DNA of 64,000 nucleotides from a virus. The stretch's first letter is position 1, and every line of letters begins with the position of its first letter. The DNA lies in IMG/VR virus record IMGVR_UViG_3300020196_000016, positions 18,595 through 82,594 of that record, one strand, 5' to 3'. Positions 1 to 6,866 of this stretch are shown in pieces. Below the pieces are notes generated by a model, which was given only the letters and a program-made list of their open reading frames with translations, did no database searches and was not told where the DNA came from. The position numbers and the translations under genes were made by a program.

Positions 1-90
1 TAATAGTTCGCTTGGACCATAACTATAACTTGAAACATATAAGAGCGTATCTCCACCAGATAGAAAAAGATCACCAATGTTATATTTCAT
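1..90 (-). CDS. GD-PVVK family small protein, 3' part cut by window edge
   Basis: Only the first 30 codons are in the window. They begin MKYNIGDLFLSGGD, the N-terminal signature of the small-protein family that fills this region. The ATG overlaps the TGA of the GIY-YIG gene upstream as ATGA, so the two are probably translationally coupled. Function unknown. Confidence 0.75.
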   Translation of the reverse strand, partial: MKYNIGDLFLSGGDTLLYVSSYSYGPSELL

Positions 91-872
91 TTTACAACTG
101 ATGTTTGAACTTCGCTATGTTTTTTGCGTTTTTTTGCTTCACTCAATTTCTTTTTATGTTCTTCGCTAAGTTTTTTACCAATATTTGCTTTCCTCAACTT
201 CTGTTTTGTTTCTTCGCTCATATTCTTATTTACTTCACTCAATTTCTTTTTATGTTCTTCGCTAAGTTTTTTACCAATATTTGCTTGACTTATTTTCTTT
301 TTTGTTTCTTGACTGAGTTTTCTGCCAGTCAACGCTTCACTTATTTTCTTTCTTGCTTCTTTGCTGGACATTCTGTCTTTTGCCGCTTCACTTATTTTTT
401 TTCTTGTCTCTTCGCTAATATTTCTCTTTGCTTCACTTATTTTTCTTTTTGATTGTTCGGTATGTTTTCTGCCTGTCAAAGCGACACTTCTTTTCTTTCT
501 TGTTTCTTCACTTATGTTTCTGCTTGCTTCGCTCATTTTCTTTCTTGTTTCTTCGCTGTGTTTTACACCAAGAGGAGAACCGGCAACTTTACATATGTTA
601 TAGCCTCTATCGTCTTCATAAGACTTATAATAATCTAAATAAACTTGCTCGTATGCCAATAGGTGTTCTGGGTTTGATACTTCTTCTATTATATCAAATG
701 TGAAACTTTGTTCGCCATATTTATTCCAGGCTTTTTGTAAGTGTTCGGAATGATGTTTTCCTTCTTTTAGATAATGCTTATGTTGGGACCATCTTTTATC
801 AATATTGACTGCCGAACCAATATAAACCTTGTTGTTTTTTATATTTTTTATTAAGTAAATGCCACTTTTCAT
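87..872 (-). CDS. GIY-YIG homing endonuclease with NUMOD3 repeats
   Basis: 261 aa. Residues 1-95 form a GIY-YIG nuclease domain: GIYLIKN near the N-terminus, VYIGSAVNIDKRWSQH with the catalytic Arg, and a downstream Glu in YEQVYLDYY. Residues 100-250 are eight or more short NUMOD3-type DNA-binding repeats of the form [HL]SEETRKK[MIL]SEA. This is the layout of free-standing phage homing endonucleases (Seg/Mob-like) that nick DNA and spread their own gene. It sits inside a run of GD-PVVK genes. Its last residues, SVVK followed by ATGA, look like the tail of that family, while the gene just upstream (902-1084) lacks its tail. This suggests insertion near the 3' end of a family member with capture of the final codons (inference). 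Confidence 0.92.
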   Translation of the reverse strand: MKSGIYLIKNIKNNKVYIGSAVNIDKRWSQHKHYLKEGKHHSEHLQKAWNKYGEQSFTFDIIEEVSNPEHLLAYEQVYLDYYKSYEDDRGYNICKVAGSPLGVKHSEETRKKMSEASRNISEETRKKRSVALTGRKHTEQSKRKISEAKRNISEETRKKISEAAKDRMSSKEARKKISEALTGRKLSQETKKKISQANIGKKLSEEHKKKLSEVNKNMSEETKQKLRKANIGKKLSEEHKKKLSEAKKRKKHSEVQTSVVK

Positions 873-901
873 ATAATTCTCCCTTATATGAGTAAGTAGT
901 T

Positions 902-1084
902 TTAAATTAATGTTCTGCCTTCTTGTTTACCATTGAGAAACTTGATGGTAATATATTTAACTGTTTTACCATCTGGATTGAATTCATCTGTATATTGAAT
1001 ATCAAGAACATAAATACAAGTTCCATCTTTGGTATACATAAGATCGCCAAGGGATAAATTTATTTTACTGGATAATACTTCCAT
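902..1084 (-). CDS. GD-PVVK family protein lacking the C-terminal motif
   Basis: 60 aa. It has LSLGDLMYTKDG then IYVLDIQY and a KYITIKFLNG strand, matching the first three strands of the family, but it stops at GRTLI without WKYxPVVK. The start at 1084 lies inside the last codons of the upstream member (25 nt overlap), so the true start is uncertain. The truncation coincides with the downstream GIY-YIG gene. Confidence 0.6.
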   Translation of the reverse strand: MEVLSSKINLSLGDLMYTKDGTCIYVLDIQYTDEFNPDGKTVKYITIKFLNGKQEGRTLI

Positions 1085-1254
1085 AATTTTTCTTCTATGA
1101 AATGATCAACTTGTTTTCTTTTCCAAGTTAATTCAACTGGCGGATTTTGGTTGAGATATAGGAGAAACTTTACATTATAGACATTTACAGCAACAGCAAT
1201 CATTTTTGCTTCGCTGGTTGTTTCTATAAATAAATCTCCTATACTATATTTCAT
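1060..1254 (-). CDS. GD-PVVK family small protein
   Basis: 64 aa. Starts MKYSIGDLFIETTSE and ends LWKYYPVK, so both diagnostic ends are present. The middle holds hydrophobic strands (MIAVAVNVYNVKFLLYL) without catalytic motifs. The ATG overlaps the stop of the upstream gene as ATGA. Function unknown. Confidence 0.8.
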   Translation of the reverse strand: MKYSIGDLFIETTSEAKMIAVAVNVYNVKFLLYLNQNPPVELTWKRKQVDHFIEEKLWKYYPVK

Positions 1255-1460
1255 TCTATATACTTGCCCACAATATCCTTTTCAACGAAATAATAGAACT
1301 CATTTACAAAACCACAAACAATCACTTTATATTCGTTTGTATCAGTTATCTTCCAGCGTTCCATGATAAGTACTGGCTTATCCTGAAATCGTTCAAGGTG
1401 GAGCATTTTACGAATTTTTACAACATCTCCAATAGCATATGCGTAATCAGTTGTGTTCAT
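1251..1460 (-). CDS. GD-PVVK family protein, divergent
   Basis: 69 aa. The N-terminus carries YAIGDVVKIRKM and the middle has strand-like segments (KPVLIMERW, YKVIVCGFV). The C-terminus ends GKYIE rather than PVVK, so this is a divergent member. Coupled by ATGA overlaps at both ends. Confidence 0.72.
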   Translation of the reverse strand: MNTTDYAYAIGDVVKIRKMLHLERFQDKPVLIMERWKITDTNEYKVIVCGFVNEFYYFVEKDIVGKYIE

Positions 1461-1690
1461 TTTTTCACCGGATAATACTTCCAGTTTCTGTGTGATATTG
1501 TATCTGGATTGAACATATGTTCTATGTTATCTGGATACATTATTCGTTTTCTCATTCGTATGCCTTTTGTTGGATTGAGAAGAATAAGAATATATTTTTT
1601 AGTATTACGTTCTTCGTCATACTGAACATCAGCCACATAATACACTTCACTATTAAGCAATACAAATAAATCACCTAAATTAATCTTCAT
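1457..1690 (-). CDS. GD-PVVK family small protein
   Basis: 77 aa. MKINLGDLFVLLNSEVYYVADVQYDEE at the N-terminus, a KKYILILLNP strand, and C-terminal RNWKYYPVKK. It closely parallels the 902-1084 protein (IYVLDIQYTDE), suggesting a recent duplication. The final codons CCGGTGAAAAA also form a GGTGAA ribosome-binding sequence for the next gene. Confidence 0.8.
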   Translation of the reverse strand: MKINLGDLFVLLNSEVYYVADVQYDEERNTKKYILILLNPTKGIRMRKRIMYPDNIEHMFNPDTISHRNWKYYPVKK

Positions 1691-1896
1691 TTCAATATGG
1701 CTTTAAAGTGTTCTAAAAATTCTGGTCTTTCTTTAAACTGTTTAAAAAGTTCATTTTTACTCATAAAAACACTTCTTACTTTCATAGTATGGGTATCATA
1801 ATATTCAAGTATTAGTTTGGTTCCTTTCTTTCCAACAATAGTAAAAGTTATATTATCTCTTTTTTGAAGAATAAGATCACCAACATTAAAATTCAT
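1687..1896 (-). CDS. GD-PVVK family protein, tail diverged
   Basis: 69 aa. Begins MNFNVGDLILQKRDNITFTIVGKKG with a following KLILEYYD strand. The C-terminus (HFKAILK) has lost the PV element. The ATG is preceded by GGTGAAAA inside the end of the upstream gene. Confidence 0.74.
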   Translation of the reverse strand: MNFNVGDLILQKRDNITFTIVGKKGTKLILEYYDTHTMKVRSVFMSKNELFKQFKERPEFLEHFKAILK

Positions 1897-2137
1897 TTTT
1901 CACCTTTGGAACAGGATAATATTGATTTAGATTATGTTTGCGTTTACCTTCTACTATGGAAAGCCATAGATTTATTGTTCTTTCATCCGATTCATCTATT
2001 CTTGTTTCACCGGTTTTCCATTGCCAGAATATCTTATAGTTTAACTTCTTGTTATTATCAATATCTATTATAATACCGATCTTTTCTACGAAAGGTATTA
2101 CGATCAGATCACCCCCATTATACTTGGTTTTAATCAT
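1886..2137 (-). CDS. GD-PVVK family small protein
   Basis: 83 aa. YNGGDLIVIPFVEKIGIIIDIDN at the N-terminus, then KIFWQWKTGETR, a version of the family's xVxWxDG strand. The end is QYYPVPKVKNEF, the motif with a short extension. ATGA overlap with the gene upstream. Confidence 0.78.
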   Translation of the reverse strand: MIKTKYNGGDLIVIPFVEKIGIIIDIDNNKKLNYKIFWQWKTGETRIDESDERTINLWLSIVEGKRKHNLNQYYPVPKVKNEF

Positions 2138-2358
2138 TTGACAACCGGAAAGTATTTGTATTTTCCTGCTTTTATATCTTCAGTCAACTTAACATCAATA
2201 ATAGCATATGGTAGCATGTCTGGAACTTCTTGTTTCTTGCTCACCATTAGATAGATCGCCTTGTCTCCGTACATGTATGTAGTAATATAATGTATAACAG
2301 CGATTGTGCCCTGATCACTAACTAACAGATCACCTATTTTGAACCTAAACTTTCCCAT
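2134..2358 (-). CDS. GD-PVVK family small protein
   Basis: 74 aa. FRFKIGDLLVSDQGTIAVIHYI at the start and KYKYFPVVK at the end. Here PVVK is encoded ccg-gtt-gtc-aaa, different codons from those at 4987 or 44618, so the motif is conserved as protein and not only as nucleotides. Overlaps both neighbours. Confidence 0.8.
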   Translation of the reverse strand: MGKFRFKIGDLLVSDQGTIAVIHYITTYMYGDKAIYLMVSKKQEVPDMLPYAIIDVKLTEDIKAGKYKYFPVVK

Positions 2359-2536
2359 TCTTTGTCAGTCTGCAAATCTCATAATGATCCCACAGCTTCT
2401 TCTCCCAGTTATTCATTTTATCATTTTGCCAGTTAATTTTATAGAGTGTGCAGTATTCTTTTTCCTTGACTTCAGTAATAATGCCAAGTGTATTGCTAAC
2501 CGGACAAGCAACGAGATCACCAATTTCATAATTCAT
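2345..2536 (-). CDS. GD-PVVK family protein, tail altered
   Basis: 63 aa. MNYEIGDLVACPVSNTLGIITEV then LYKINWQND, the GxI..V and xVxW strands typical of the family. The end is LWDHYEICRLTKNGKV, where WxHY is kept but PVVK is not. Immediately follows the stop of the 2536-2760 gene. Confidence 0.77.
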   Translation of the reverse strand: MNYEIGDLVACPVSNTLGIITEVKEKEYCTLYKINWQNDKMNNWEKKLWDHYEICRLTKNGKV

Positions 2537-2760
2537 TATTTCACCACGGGATAGTGTTGGAGAATATCGTCAGCGTAAATAATTCTATCGTTTAGTATAT
2601 GGACCAACTTTTCAAATCTAACAAAATAGGATTTTGCATCCAATGTATGAACACCTAATCCTACAATAAGCCCTACACTATTTTCATGTTTTGGCATAAA
2701 ACGCCAAAGTTCTGGTTTTAATACAACTAAATCGCCAACTTGATATTTTGGTTTATTCAT
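2536..2760 (-). CDS. GD-PVVK family small protein
   Basis: 74 aa. KYQVGDLVVLKPELWRF, then SVGLIVGLGVHTL and YFVRFEKL strands, ending ILQHYPVVK. A run of LxxL before the tail suggests a short helix. The last codons (ccc-gtg-gtg-aaa) supply a GGTGAAA ribosome-binding sequence for the next gene. Confidence 0.8.
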   Translation of the reverse strand: MNKPKYQVGDLVVLKPELWRFMPKHENSVGLIVGLGVHTLDAKSYFVRFEKLVHILNDRIIYADDILQHYPVVK

Positions 2761-2981
2761 ACACGAAACCTACAACAACCTTTCCGGCAAGTAAAAATCT
2801 TTTCTTTGTCCGGAACATGAACAAGAGCGGTTGACCAAGAGGTTTGCTGATCAATCATATATAATCTAACAAGTTCTTTATTTAATTCAATTTGTTGACG
2901 AAGCGGCCCAAGAGCCACTTTCAAATATGTATGATACATGTAATAGCCTATCATTAATATAAGTAGAGTTACAGAGAACAC
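2757..2981 (-). CDS. Small membrane protein
   Basis: 74 aa, GTG start at 2981 (an ATG at 2954 is possible). Residues 2-20 form one transmembrane segment (VTLLILMIGYYMYHTYL), followed by a polar stretch and a C-terminal CRKGCCRF. No family recognised. It ends in ATGA with the next gene, so it belongs to the same transcript as the GD-PVVK run. Confidence 0.6.
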   Translation of the reverse strand: MFSVTLLILMIGYYMYHTYLKVALGPLRQQIELNKELVRLYMIDQQTSWSTALVHVPDKEKIFTCRKGCCRFRV

Positions 2982-2992
2982 ATTAGTAACTA

Positions 2993-3220
2993 TTATTTAC
3001 AAACTGGGAAAACATAAGTTTTTTCATATGATTTGAATGTTTCTATTCTTTCGTTACTTTCAAGAGAATTTATATCTTTGAACCAACGCATTTTAAAAGG
3101 ATTATCTTTTGCAGGTTCGTATGCTTCAATATATCCAATATCGCTATCAGATTGTCCCTCTTTAAAAACAATGAGATCACCGACTTGATAATGGCTGTAA
3201 TCTTTTGTTGGGATTTTCAT
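2993..3220 (-). CDS. GD-PVVK family small protein
   Basis: 75 aa. YQVGDLIVFKEGQSDSDIGYIEAYEP, then FKMRWFKD, ending KTYVFPVCK. It has the strand layout of the family with Cys in place of the second Val of the tail. Confidence 0.8.
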   Translation of the reverse strand: MKIPTKDYSHYQVGDLIVFKEGQSDSDIGYIEAYEPAKDNPFKMRWFKDINSLESNERIETFKSYEKTYVFPVCK

Positions 3221-3222
3221 AT

Positions 3223-3426
3223 TCAGTCCAGTGTATCAAGTTCAGGAGTTTCAATCTCGTAACGGTTTCCAATATCATCAACAACAAGACACAAATTACC
3301 GCATTGTGAAACATCCTTCACAACACCAAACCTCATCTTGCGAATATAGTGAACTGTCTTTCCAAGTTTCACCTTCTCAAGAATATTCCAAGAAACACGC
3401 TTTTCCATCATATGGTGACTGATCAT
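3223..3426 (-). CDS. Possible distant GD-family / SH3-like small protein
   Basis: About 67 aa from the ATG at 3426, chosen because AAAGGAG precedes it; a longer frame to 3474 would run into the hairpin at 3463. KVKLGKTVHYIRKMRFGVVKDVS followed by NLCLVVDDIG resembles an SH3-like barrel. No GD or PVVK motif, so family membership is uncertain. Confidence 0.55.
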   Translation of the reverse strand: MISHHMMEKRVSWNILEKVKLGKTVHYIRKMRFGVVKDVSQCGNLCLVVDDIGNRYEIETPELDTLD

Positions 3427-3462
3427 ACTATTTTCTCCTTTATTGTTGAATGAAACGGCAAA

Positions 3463-3484
3463 TGCCCCGAACAAGATCGGGGCA
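3463..3484 (-). other. Perfect RNA hairpin in a gene gap
   Basis: TGCCCCGA, 6-nt loop, TCGGGGCA: an 8-bp GC-rich stem between the 3506-3709 gene and the 3223-3426 gene. No T-run follows on either strand, so a Rho-independent terminator is doubtful; a 3'-end stabiliser or processing site is equally possible. Confidence 0.55.
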
Positions 3485-3505
3485 AGTGCAAACTAACTTT
3501 ATTGT

Positions 3506-3709
3506 TTAGTGAACTGGAATGTTTTTGTGTGTATCCTTGAAAACAAGACAATACATATCAAGATACTTATTCCAGTTTTGTGCATCCTTTACAAGTTGTT
3601 CGTTTGTGGAGTTTTCATCCTCCTGAAGTTTCAAGAAAGTTTGACGCATAAGTGAACATTCAAGACCATTCACAAGATTGATAATACTATTAGCAGTTTG
3701 CTTATCCAT
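3506..3709 (-). CDS. Hypothetical protein
   Basis: 67 aa, mostly helical (SIINLVNGLECSLMRQTFLKLQEDE). Not recognised. An AGGAGATACTAT ribosome-binding region precedes the start. Follows the 3728-4186 gene in the transcript from the promoter at 4231. Confidence 0.6.
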   Translation of the reverse strand: MDKQTANSIINLVNGLECSLMRQTFLKLQEDENSTNEQLVKDAQNWNKYLDMYCLVFKDTHKNIPVH

Positions 3710-3727
3710 ATAGTATCTCCTATCTAA

Positions 3728-4186
3728 TCACTTAGCAAGGTAAATAACATGACCCACAACATACTGATTACCGATGTTGAGATCACAAAGCTGTTCCAAA
3801 ATCTTATTCTTCATCATTTCCATTGCAGCATGGTTATTGGAACGACGAGCATGATGATACAGCTTACCAAGAGAGATAATCGGGTTCTTATCCTTGTTAT
3901 CCAGTGTATCAAAATTGTTGATCGTGGCGTTCACATTCTGCTTTGCAGCGAGCTTGACTTCACGATCAGCAATATGCTTATTGGTTTCTTCCATCTGATC
4001 CTTTTCTGCCTTCTTTGACGCAGCAACGGTCGTCAGAGCAGCCATAAAGTAAGACATATTCTCCTTCATAGCCTTCAACGTATCATAATCCATCGCACGC
4101 AGATCGTCCATGGAAACACAAGCAAGAGTTTCAACCGCGTCATTCATCATATTGTTGGTCCCGTTGTTCGTGTTGGTGTTCGTCAT
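3728..4186 (-). CDS. Hypothetical helical protein
   Basis: 152 aa. An Asn/Thr-rich N-terminus (residues 1-15) precedes long helices with coiled-coil character (AASKKAEKDQMEETNKHI) and a HHARRSNNHAAMEMMKNKI segment. Not recognised. First gene after the strong promoter at 4231-4259, so probably abundant and early. More GC-rich codons than the GD-PVVK genes nearby. Confidence 0.7.
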   Translation of the reverse strand: MTNTNTNNGTNNMMNDAVETLACVSMDDLRAMDYDTLKAMKENMSYFMAALTTVAASKKAEKDQMEETNKHIADREVKLAAKQNVNATINNFDTLDNKDKNPIISLGKLYHHARRSNNHAAMEMMKNKILEQLCDLNIGNQYVVGHVIYLAK

Positions 4187-4230
4187 ATCTTACTCCATTA
4201 GTGCTGGGTGATCTGCCGTGGGTTCGCAGC

Positions 4231-4259
4231 ATTATAGCACGGCAAACGAAAAGACGCAA
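4231..4259 (-). promoter_or_regulatory. Sigma70-type promoter with extended -10
   Basis: Minus strand: TTGCGT, 17 bp, TATAAT with TGC just before the -10. Lies in the gap upstream of the 3728-4186 gene. The spacer is GC-richer than surrounding DNA. Confidence 0.88.
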
Positions 4260-4288
4260 GGATCAAGTGAACGCCGGGATTTAGTTGC

Positions 4289-4768
4289 TTATTTTACAAC
4301 TGGAAGGAGTTTCCAACGGAATTTATGAAATGTGGTATTCGAATAGTATTTGTTGAAAAGATAAAAAAGTTCCTTGGTGAAGCTATATTTTTCTACCTGT
4401 CCATTATCAGACCACATGATTTTAATATAATGATTAGTTTGTTTATCAAACCAAGCACAACGCCTTACACTCTTTCCAATAACAATGCCAACACGCTTTT
4501 TATTGCTATAACGCGTTTCTACACCTTCCTTGCGACCAATAACCATATCACCAATATGGAAATCACCAGCAGTAATAAACTTTGGATCACACAAACCGGG
4601 ATAGTAAGTGTATTCCAATCGTTCAACAAGATCGTCAAGTTCATCTACTGAACGACTGATAAGTGTTCCGGCACGAGTTTGTAGATAATAAATCTTATCC
4701 TTGTAATCAAGAACAATATAAGCCTTGTTCTTCTTGATAAATGTATCACCAAACTTATACTTGCTCAT
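4289..4768 (-). CDS. Two-domain GD-PVVK protein (tandem fusion)
   Basis: 159 aa, about twice the family length. Unit 1 (residues 1-67): YKFGDTFIKKNKAYIVLDY through YTYYPGL, an eroded first tail. Unit 2 (70-159): FHIGDMVIGRKEG, GIVIGKS, YIKIMWSDNG, ending FRWKLLPVVK. This is a duplication fused in one frame. PVVK is encoded cca-gtt-gta-aaa. Function unknown, but the fusion implies that the domain can work in tandem on one chain. Confidence 0.82.
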   Translation of the reverse strand: MSKYKFGDTFIKKNKAYIVLDYKDKIYYLQTRAGTLISRSVDELDDLVERLEYTYYPGLCDPKFITAGDFHIGDMVIGRKEGVETRYSNKKRVGIVIGKSVRRCAWFDKQTNHYIKIMWSDNGQVEKYSFTKELFYLFNKYYSNTTFHKFRWKLLPVVK

Positions 4769-4777
4769 AATATTCCT

Positions 4778-4990
4778 TTATTTCACCACCGGGTAATGAA
4801 TCCAAGACTTCCAAACAAGATTACTGGTAATCGTGATAGGATCATAATTATTGATCCTATTTGATCTTACATTTTCTACTCCATCAGACCATTCAACATA
4901 AATATTGTTTTGTATTTGTGTAATTTTTATAATTGTTCCTAAAATATTGCTTTTTGTATCGCGGAACAAATCACCAACTTGATAACTCAT
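4778..4990 (-). CDS. GD-PVVK family small protein
   Basis: 70 aa from the ATG at 4990, which overlaps the upstream stop as ATGA; a longer frame to 5020 would overlap that gene's end. MSYQVGDLFRDTKSNILGTIIKI, YVEWSDGVENVRS, ending WKSWIHYPVVK. One of the clearest members, with every diagnostic element present. Confidence 0.85.
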   Translation of the reverse strand: MSYQVGDLFRDTKSNILGTIIKITQIQNNIYVEWSDGVENVRSNRINNYDPITITSNLVWKSWIHYPVVK

Positions 4991-5223
4991 TTCACCACCG
5001 GAATATGTTTCCATCCCCAATATTCAACTTTATCTTTCAATTGTTTTGTACTCATTTGTTTTTTATGTGCATATTTTGCACCATCAAAATACTCAATACA
5101 ATGTTGGTATTGTTCGCCTTTACTAAATTGAAAAATTTTTGTAATATAACAAACTGAATCATCCGCCCTTATAAACATATCGCCAACAGAGAAGTATTTT
5201 GTTGATTTAAATTCTTGGATCAT
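4987..5223 (-). CDS. GD-PVVK family small protein
   Basis: 78 aa. FSVGDMFIRADDSVCYITKI, HCIEYFDG, then KQLKDKVEYWGWKHIPVVK. The ending ccg-gtg-gtg-aaa-tga places GGTGGTGAA directly before the next ATG, so the tail codons double as its ribosome-binding site. Confidence 0.85.
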   Translation of the reverse strand: MIQEFKSTKYFSVGDMFIRADDSVCYITKIFQFSKGEQYQHCIEYFDGAKYAHKKQMSTKQLKDKVEYWGWKHIPVVK

Positions 5224-5229
5224 ATTTTT

Positions 5230-5940
5230 TTACTGAATAATGTTAAGGTGTTTCTTTGCGACAGCCGATGCCTTATTCTTTGCAGCACCGTGAGCAGTAA
5301 AGCCAATCACATACTTACGATCAGAGCGAGAACAAAGAGCACCATTAACTCCACCGCAGTTAGAGCAGTTAGTCTTTTCATTATATTCAGCAGGACAACG
5401 AACAATCATATTGCCTGCTGGTGTCTTATCGTTCTTCCAATCGTTTGGCGTATCGTGGGGCATGATCGTGACGACCGGAGCAATATTCAGCGTCAAGTAT
5501 TCGTCAGCTTGCGCTGCGTTATTACTTGAAAGGTTGATCGTGAAACCATTATCGTTAGCATACATGATGCCGATATTGTTTTCAAGAATAGTTGGATCCT
5601 TGTGGGTATAAGCAAACCCACGCTTTCCCCTATTAGCATCAACCAACTTCTTCAACATTTCAAGATTAATATTTTCCTTGCTTCCCGGAAGATCGCCAGC
5701 AACACCATATCGCCAAAGCTGATTAGGCTTGATATTCTTAATCTGCTTCAAGAGAGCAGCAAAAGAAATACCGTTATCGTTCACACGATCCCAATGAATA
5801 CGAACCAATCCACCACGAGCATAACAACCACCATTATACAGGTGGCAGGAAGGGGGACAAGTGTTTCGGGAAACAATAACAGCAGGAATGTTTCCAATCT
5901 TTTCATTCTTGGAACGCGCAGTAAAACCAAACTTAATCAT
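5230..5940 (-). CDS. Cys-rich phage protein (CPPSCHLYNGGCYA signature)
   Basis: 236 aa from the ATG at 5940. The N-terminal half has GNIPAVIVSRNTCPPSC..GGCYARGGLVRIHW, a signature I associate with a widespread phage family of unknown function (DUF7227 in some databases, from memory). A second Cys set, CSNCGGVNGALC, lies near the C-terminus. The Cys pattern suggests metal or Fe-S binding (inference). It is the first gene after the promoter at 6019 and precedes a GD-PVVK pair. Confidence 0.75.
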   Translation of the reverse strand: MIKFGFTARSKNEKIGNIPAVIVSRNTCPPSCHLYNGGCYARGGLVRIHWDRVNDNGISFAALLKQIKNIKPNQLWRYGVAGDLPGSKENINLEMLKKLVDANRGKRGFAYTHKDPTILENNIGIMYANDNGFTINLSSNNAAQADEYLTLNIAPVVTIMPHDTPNDWKNDKTPAGNMIVRCPAEYNEKTNCSNCGGVNGALCSRSDRKYVIGFTAHGAAKNKASAVAKKHLNIIQ

Positions 5941-6018
5941 AACAAACTCCAATTTTGGATTGTTGATTGGTTGTTTATTTACCAGTTTGTGTTCTGTGAT
6001 CTACGTCTGACTTCCCGC

Positions 6019-6047
6019 ATTATAGCACGGAAAGACGAGAAAAGCAA
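6019..6047 (-). promoter_or_regulatory. Sigma70-type promoter with extended -10
   Basis: TTGCTT, 17 bp, TATAAT preceded by TGC on the minus strand, about 80 nt upstream of the 5230-5940 gene. The last seven spacer bases and the -10 are identical to those of the 4231 promoter. Confidence 0.88.
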
Positions 6048-6071
6048 GAGGGAATAAATGGATAACTTGGA

Positions 6072-6278
6072 TTAAGTTTTTACTGGAAAGTATTTCCAAC
6101 TTCCGTTTTTTAGATAATTATTGGTCATACAATACGCATCATATGGACCACGAACATATTTGCCTTCTTTATCGGGAAATTCAAGATATAATGTGCCGGG
6201 TCGTATTTTGACTAAATATAGCATGATAGTAGACATGCTATCTGTATATACAAACAAATCACCAACTTGATATTTCAT
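6072..6278 (-). CDS. GD-PVVK family small protein
   Basis: 68 aa. MKYQVGDLFVYTDSMSTIMLYLVKI, TLYLEFPD, ending NGSWKYFPVKT. ATGA overlap with the upstream member. Last gene before the 6019 promoter gap. Confidence 0.83.
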   Translation of the reverse strand: MKYQVGDLFVYTDSMSTIMLYLVKIRPGTLYLEFPDKEGKYVRGPYDAYCMTNNYLKNGSWKYFPVKT

Positions 6279-6520
6279 TGTAACACCTGATAATGAACAT
6301 AACCATCTCTTTCAACCATAATTTTAAGAGTTAGATATTCCTTTTGTGAATTAAAAGTTTTACTCAAACCATCTGAATGAGTATAATGATGTTGAAGATC
6401 ATAAGCAAAACATTTTAGATGTATTTTATATTCATACCCAATTAATGTTATAATTGCTTGTCCTCCGTTTGATTTATAAACAAGAATATCACCGATACTG
6501 AATTTAATTGATTGCGCCAT
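6275..6520 (-). CDS. GD-PVVK family protein, tail diverged
   Basis: 81 aa. IKFSIGDILVYKSNGGQAIITLIGYEY then a longer middle region, ending DGYVHYQVLQ: the aromatic pair is kept but PVVK is not. The start overlaps the upstream stop as TAATG. Confidence 0.75.
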   Translation of the reverse strand: MAQSIKFSIGDILVYKSNGGQAIITLIGYEYKIHLKCFAYDLQHHYTHSDGLSKTFNSQKEYLTLKIMVERDGYVHYQVLQ

Positions 6521-6660
6521 TATTTCACCAAAGAATAAATGGTATACTTAAAATCATTAATATTTCTCATCGTCTCTCGCTTACACGACTGACCAAATAC
6601 ACCAAAGACGGCAAGAAAGGTTAGAAACAAAAACCATCCAAATGCTTTACGAACATCCAT
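6520..6660 (-). CDS. Small membrane or lipoprotein-like peptide
   Basis: 46 aa. MDVRKAFGWFLFLTFLAVFG is a hydrophobic N-terminal segment, followed by VFGQSC, a weak lipobox-like site. Preceded by GGGTGAAATAT and ending in TAATG with the next gene. Not recognised; it could be a small inner-membrane or Rz1-like protein. Confidence 0.55.
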   Translation of the reverse strand: MDVRKAFGWFLFLTFLAVFGVFGQSCKRETMRNINDFKYTIYSLVK

Positions 6661-6665
6661 ATATT

Positions 6666-6857
6666 TCACCCAGAAATGATTTCAGCCCAATGAACAGTTA
6701 GATAATCTTGTAGTGCTTCTTCATCATCTTTATATACAAAACCAGGACTTACCTTTGCTGCTGTTGCTTTCTGGATTTCAATTGCTTCACGGATTGAAAC
6801 AATAATTTCTTCGAATCCATCTTCATTATCAGCAGGTTGAATATATCGAACTTTCAT
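6666..6857 (-). CDS. Hypothetical protein
   Basis: 63 aa, acidic. VRYIQPADNEDGFEEIIVSIREAIEIQKATAAK. Not recognised. Translated just after the C5 methyltransferase gene, 9 nt away, with an AGGAGAAAATAATG start region. Confidence 0.6.
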   Translation of the reverse strand: MKVRYIQPADNEDGFEEIIVSIREAIEIQKATAAKVSPGFVYKDDEEALQDYLTVHWAEIISG

Positions 6858-6866
6858 TATTTTCTC

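Noticed and set aside
105-703. Hydrophobic plus-strand frames (about 60-115 aa) opposite the GIY-YIG gene
   Set aside because: They are antisense shadows of the Lys/Glu-rich NUMOD3 repeats and have no ribosome sites. All other plus-strand frames were dismissed for the same kind of reason.
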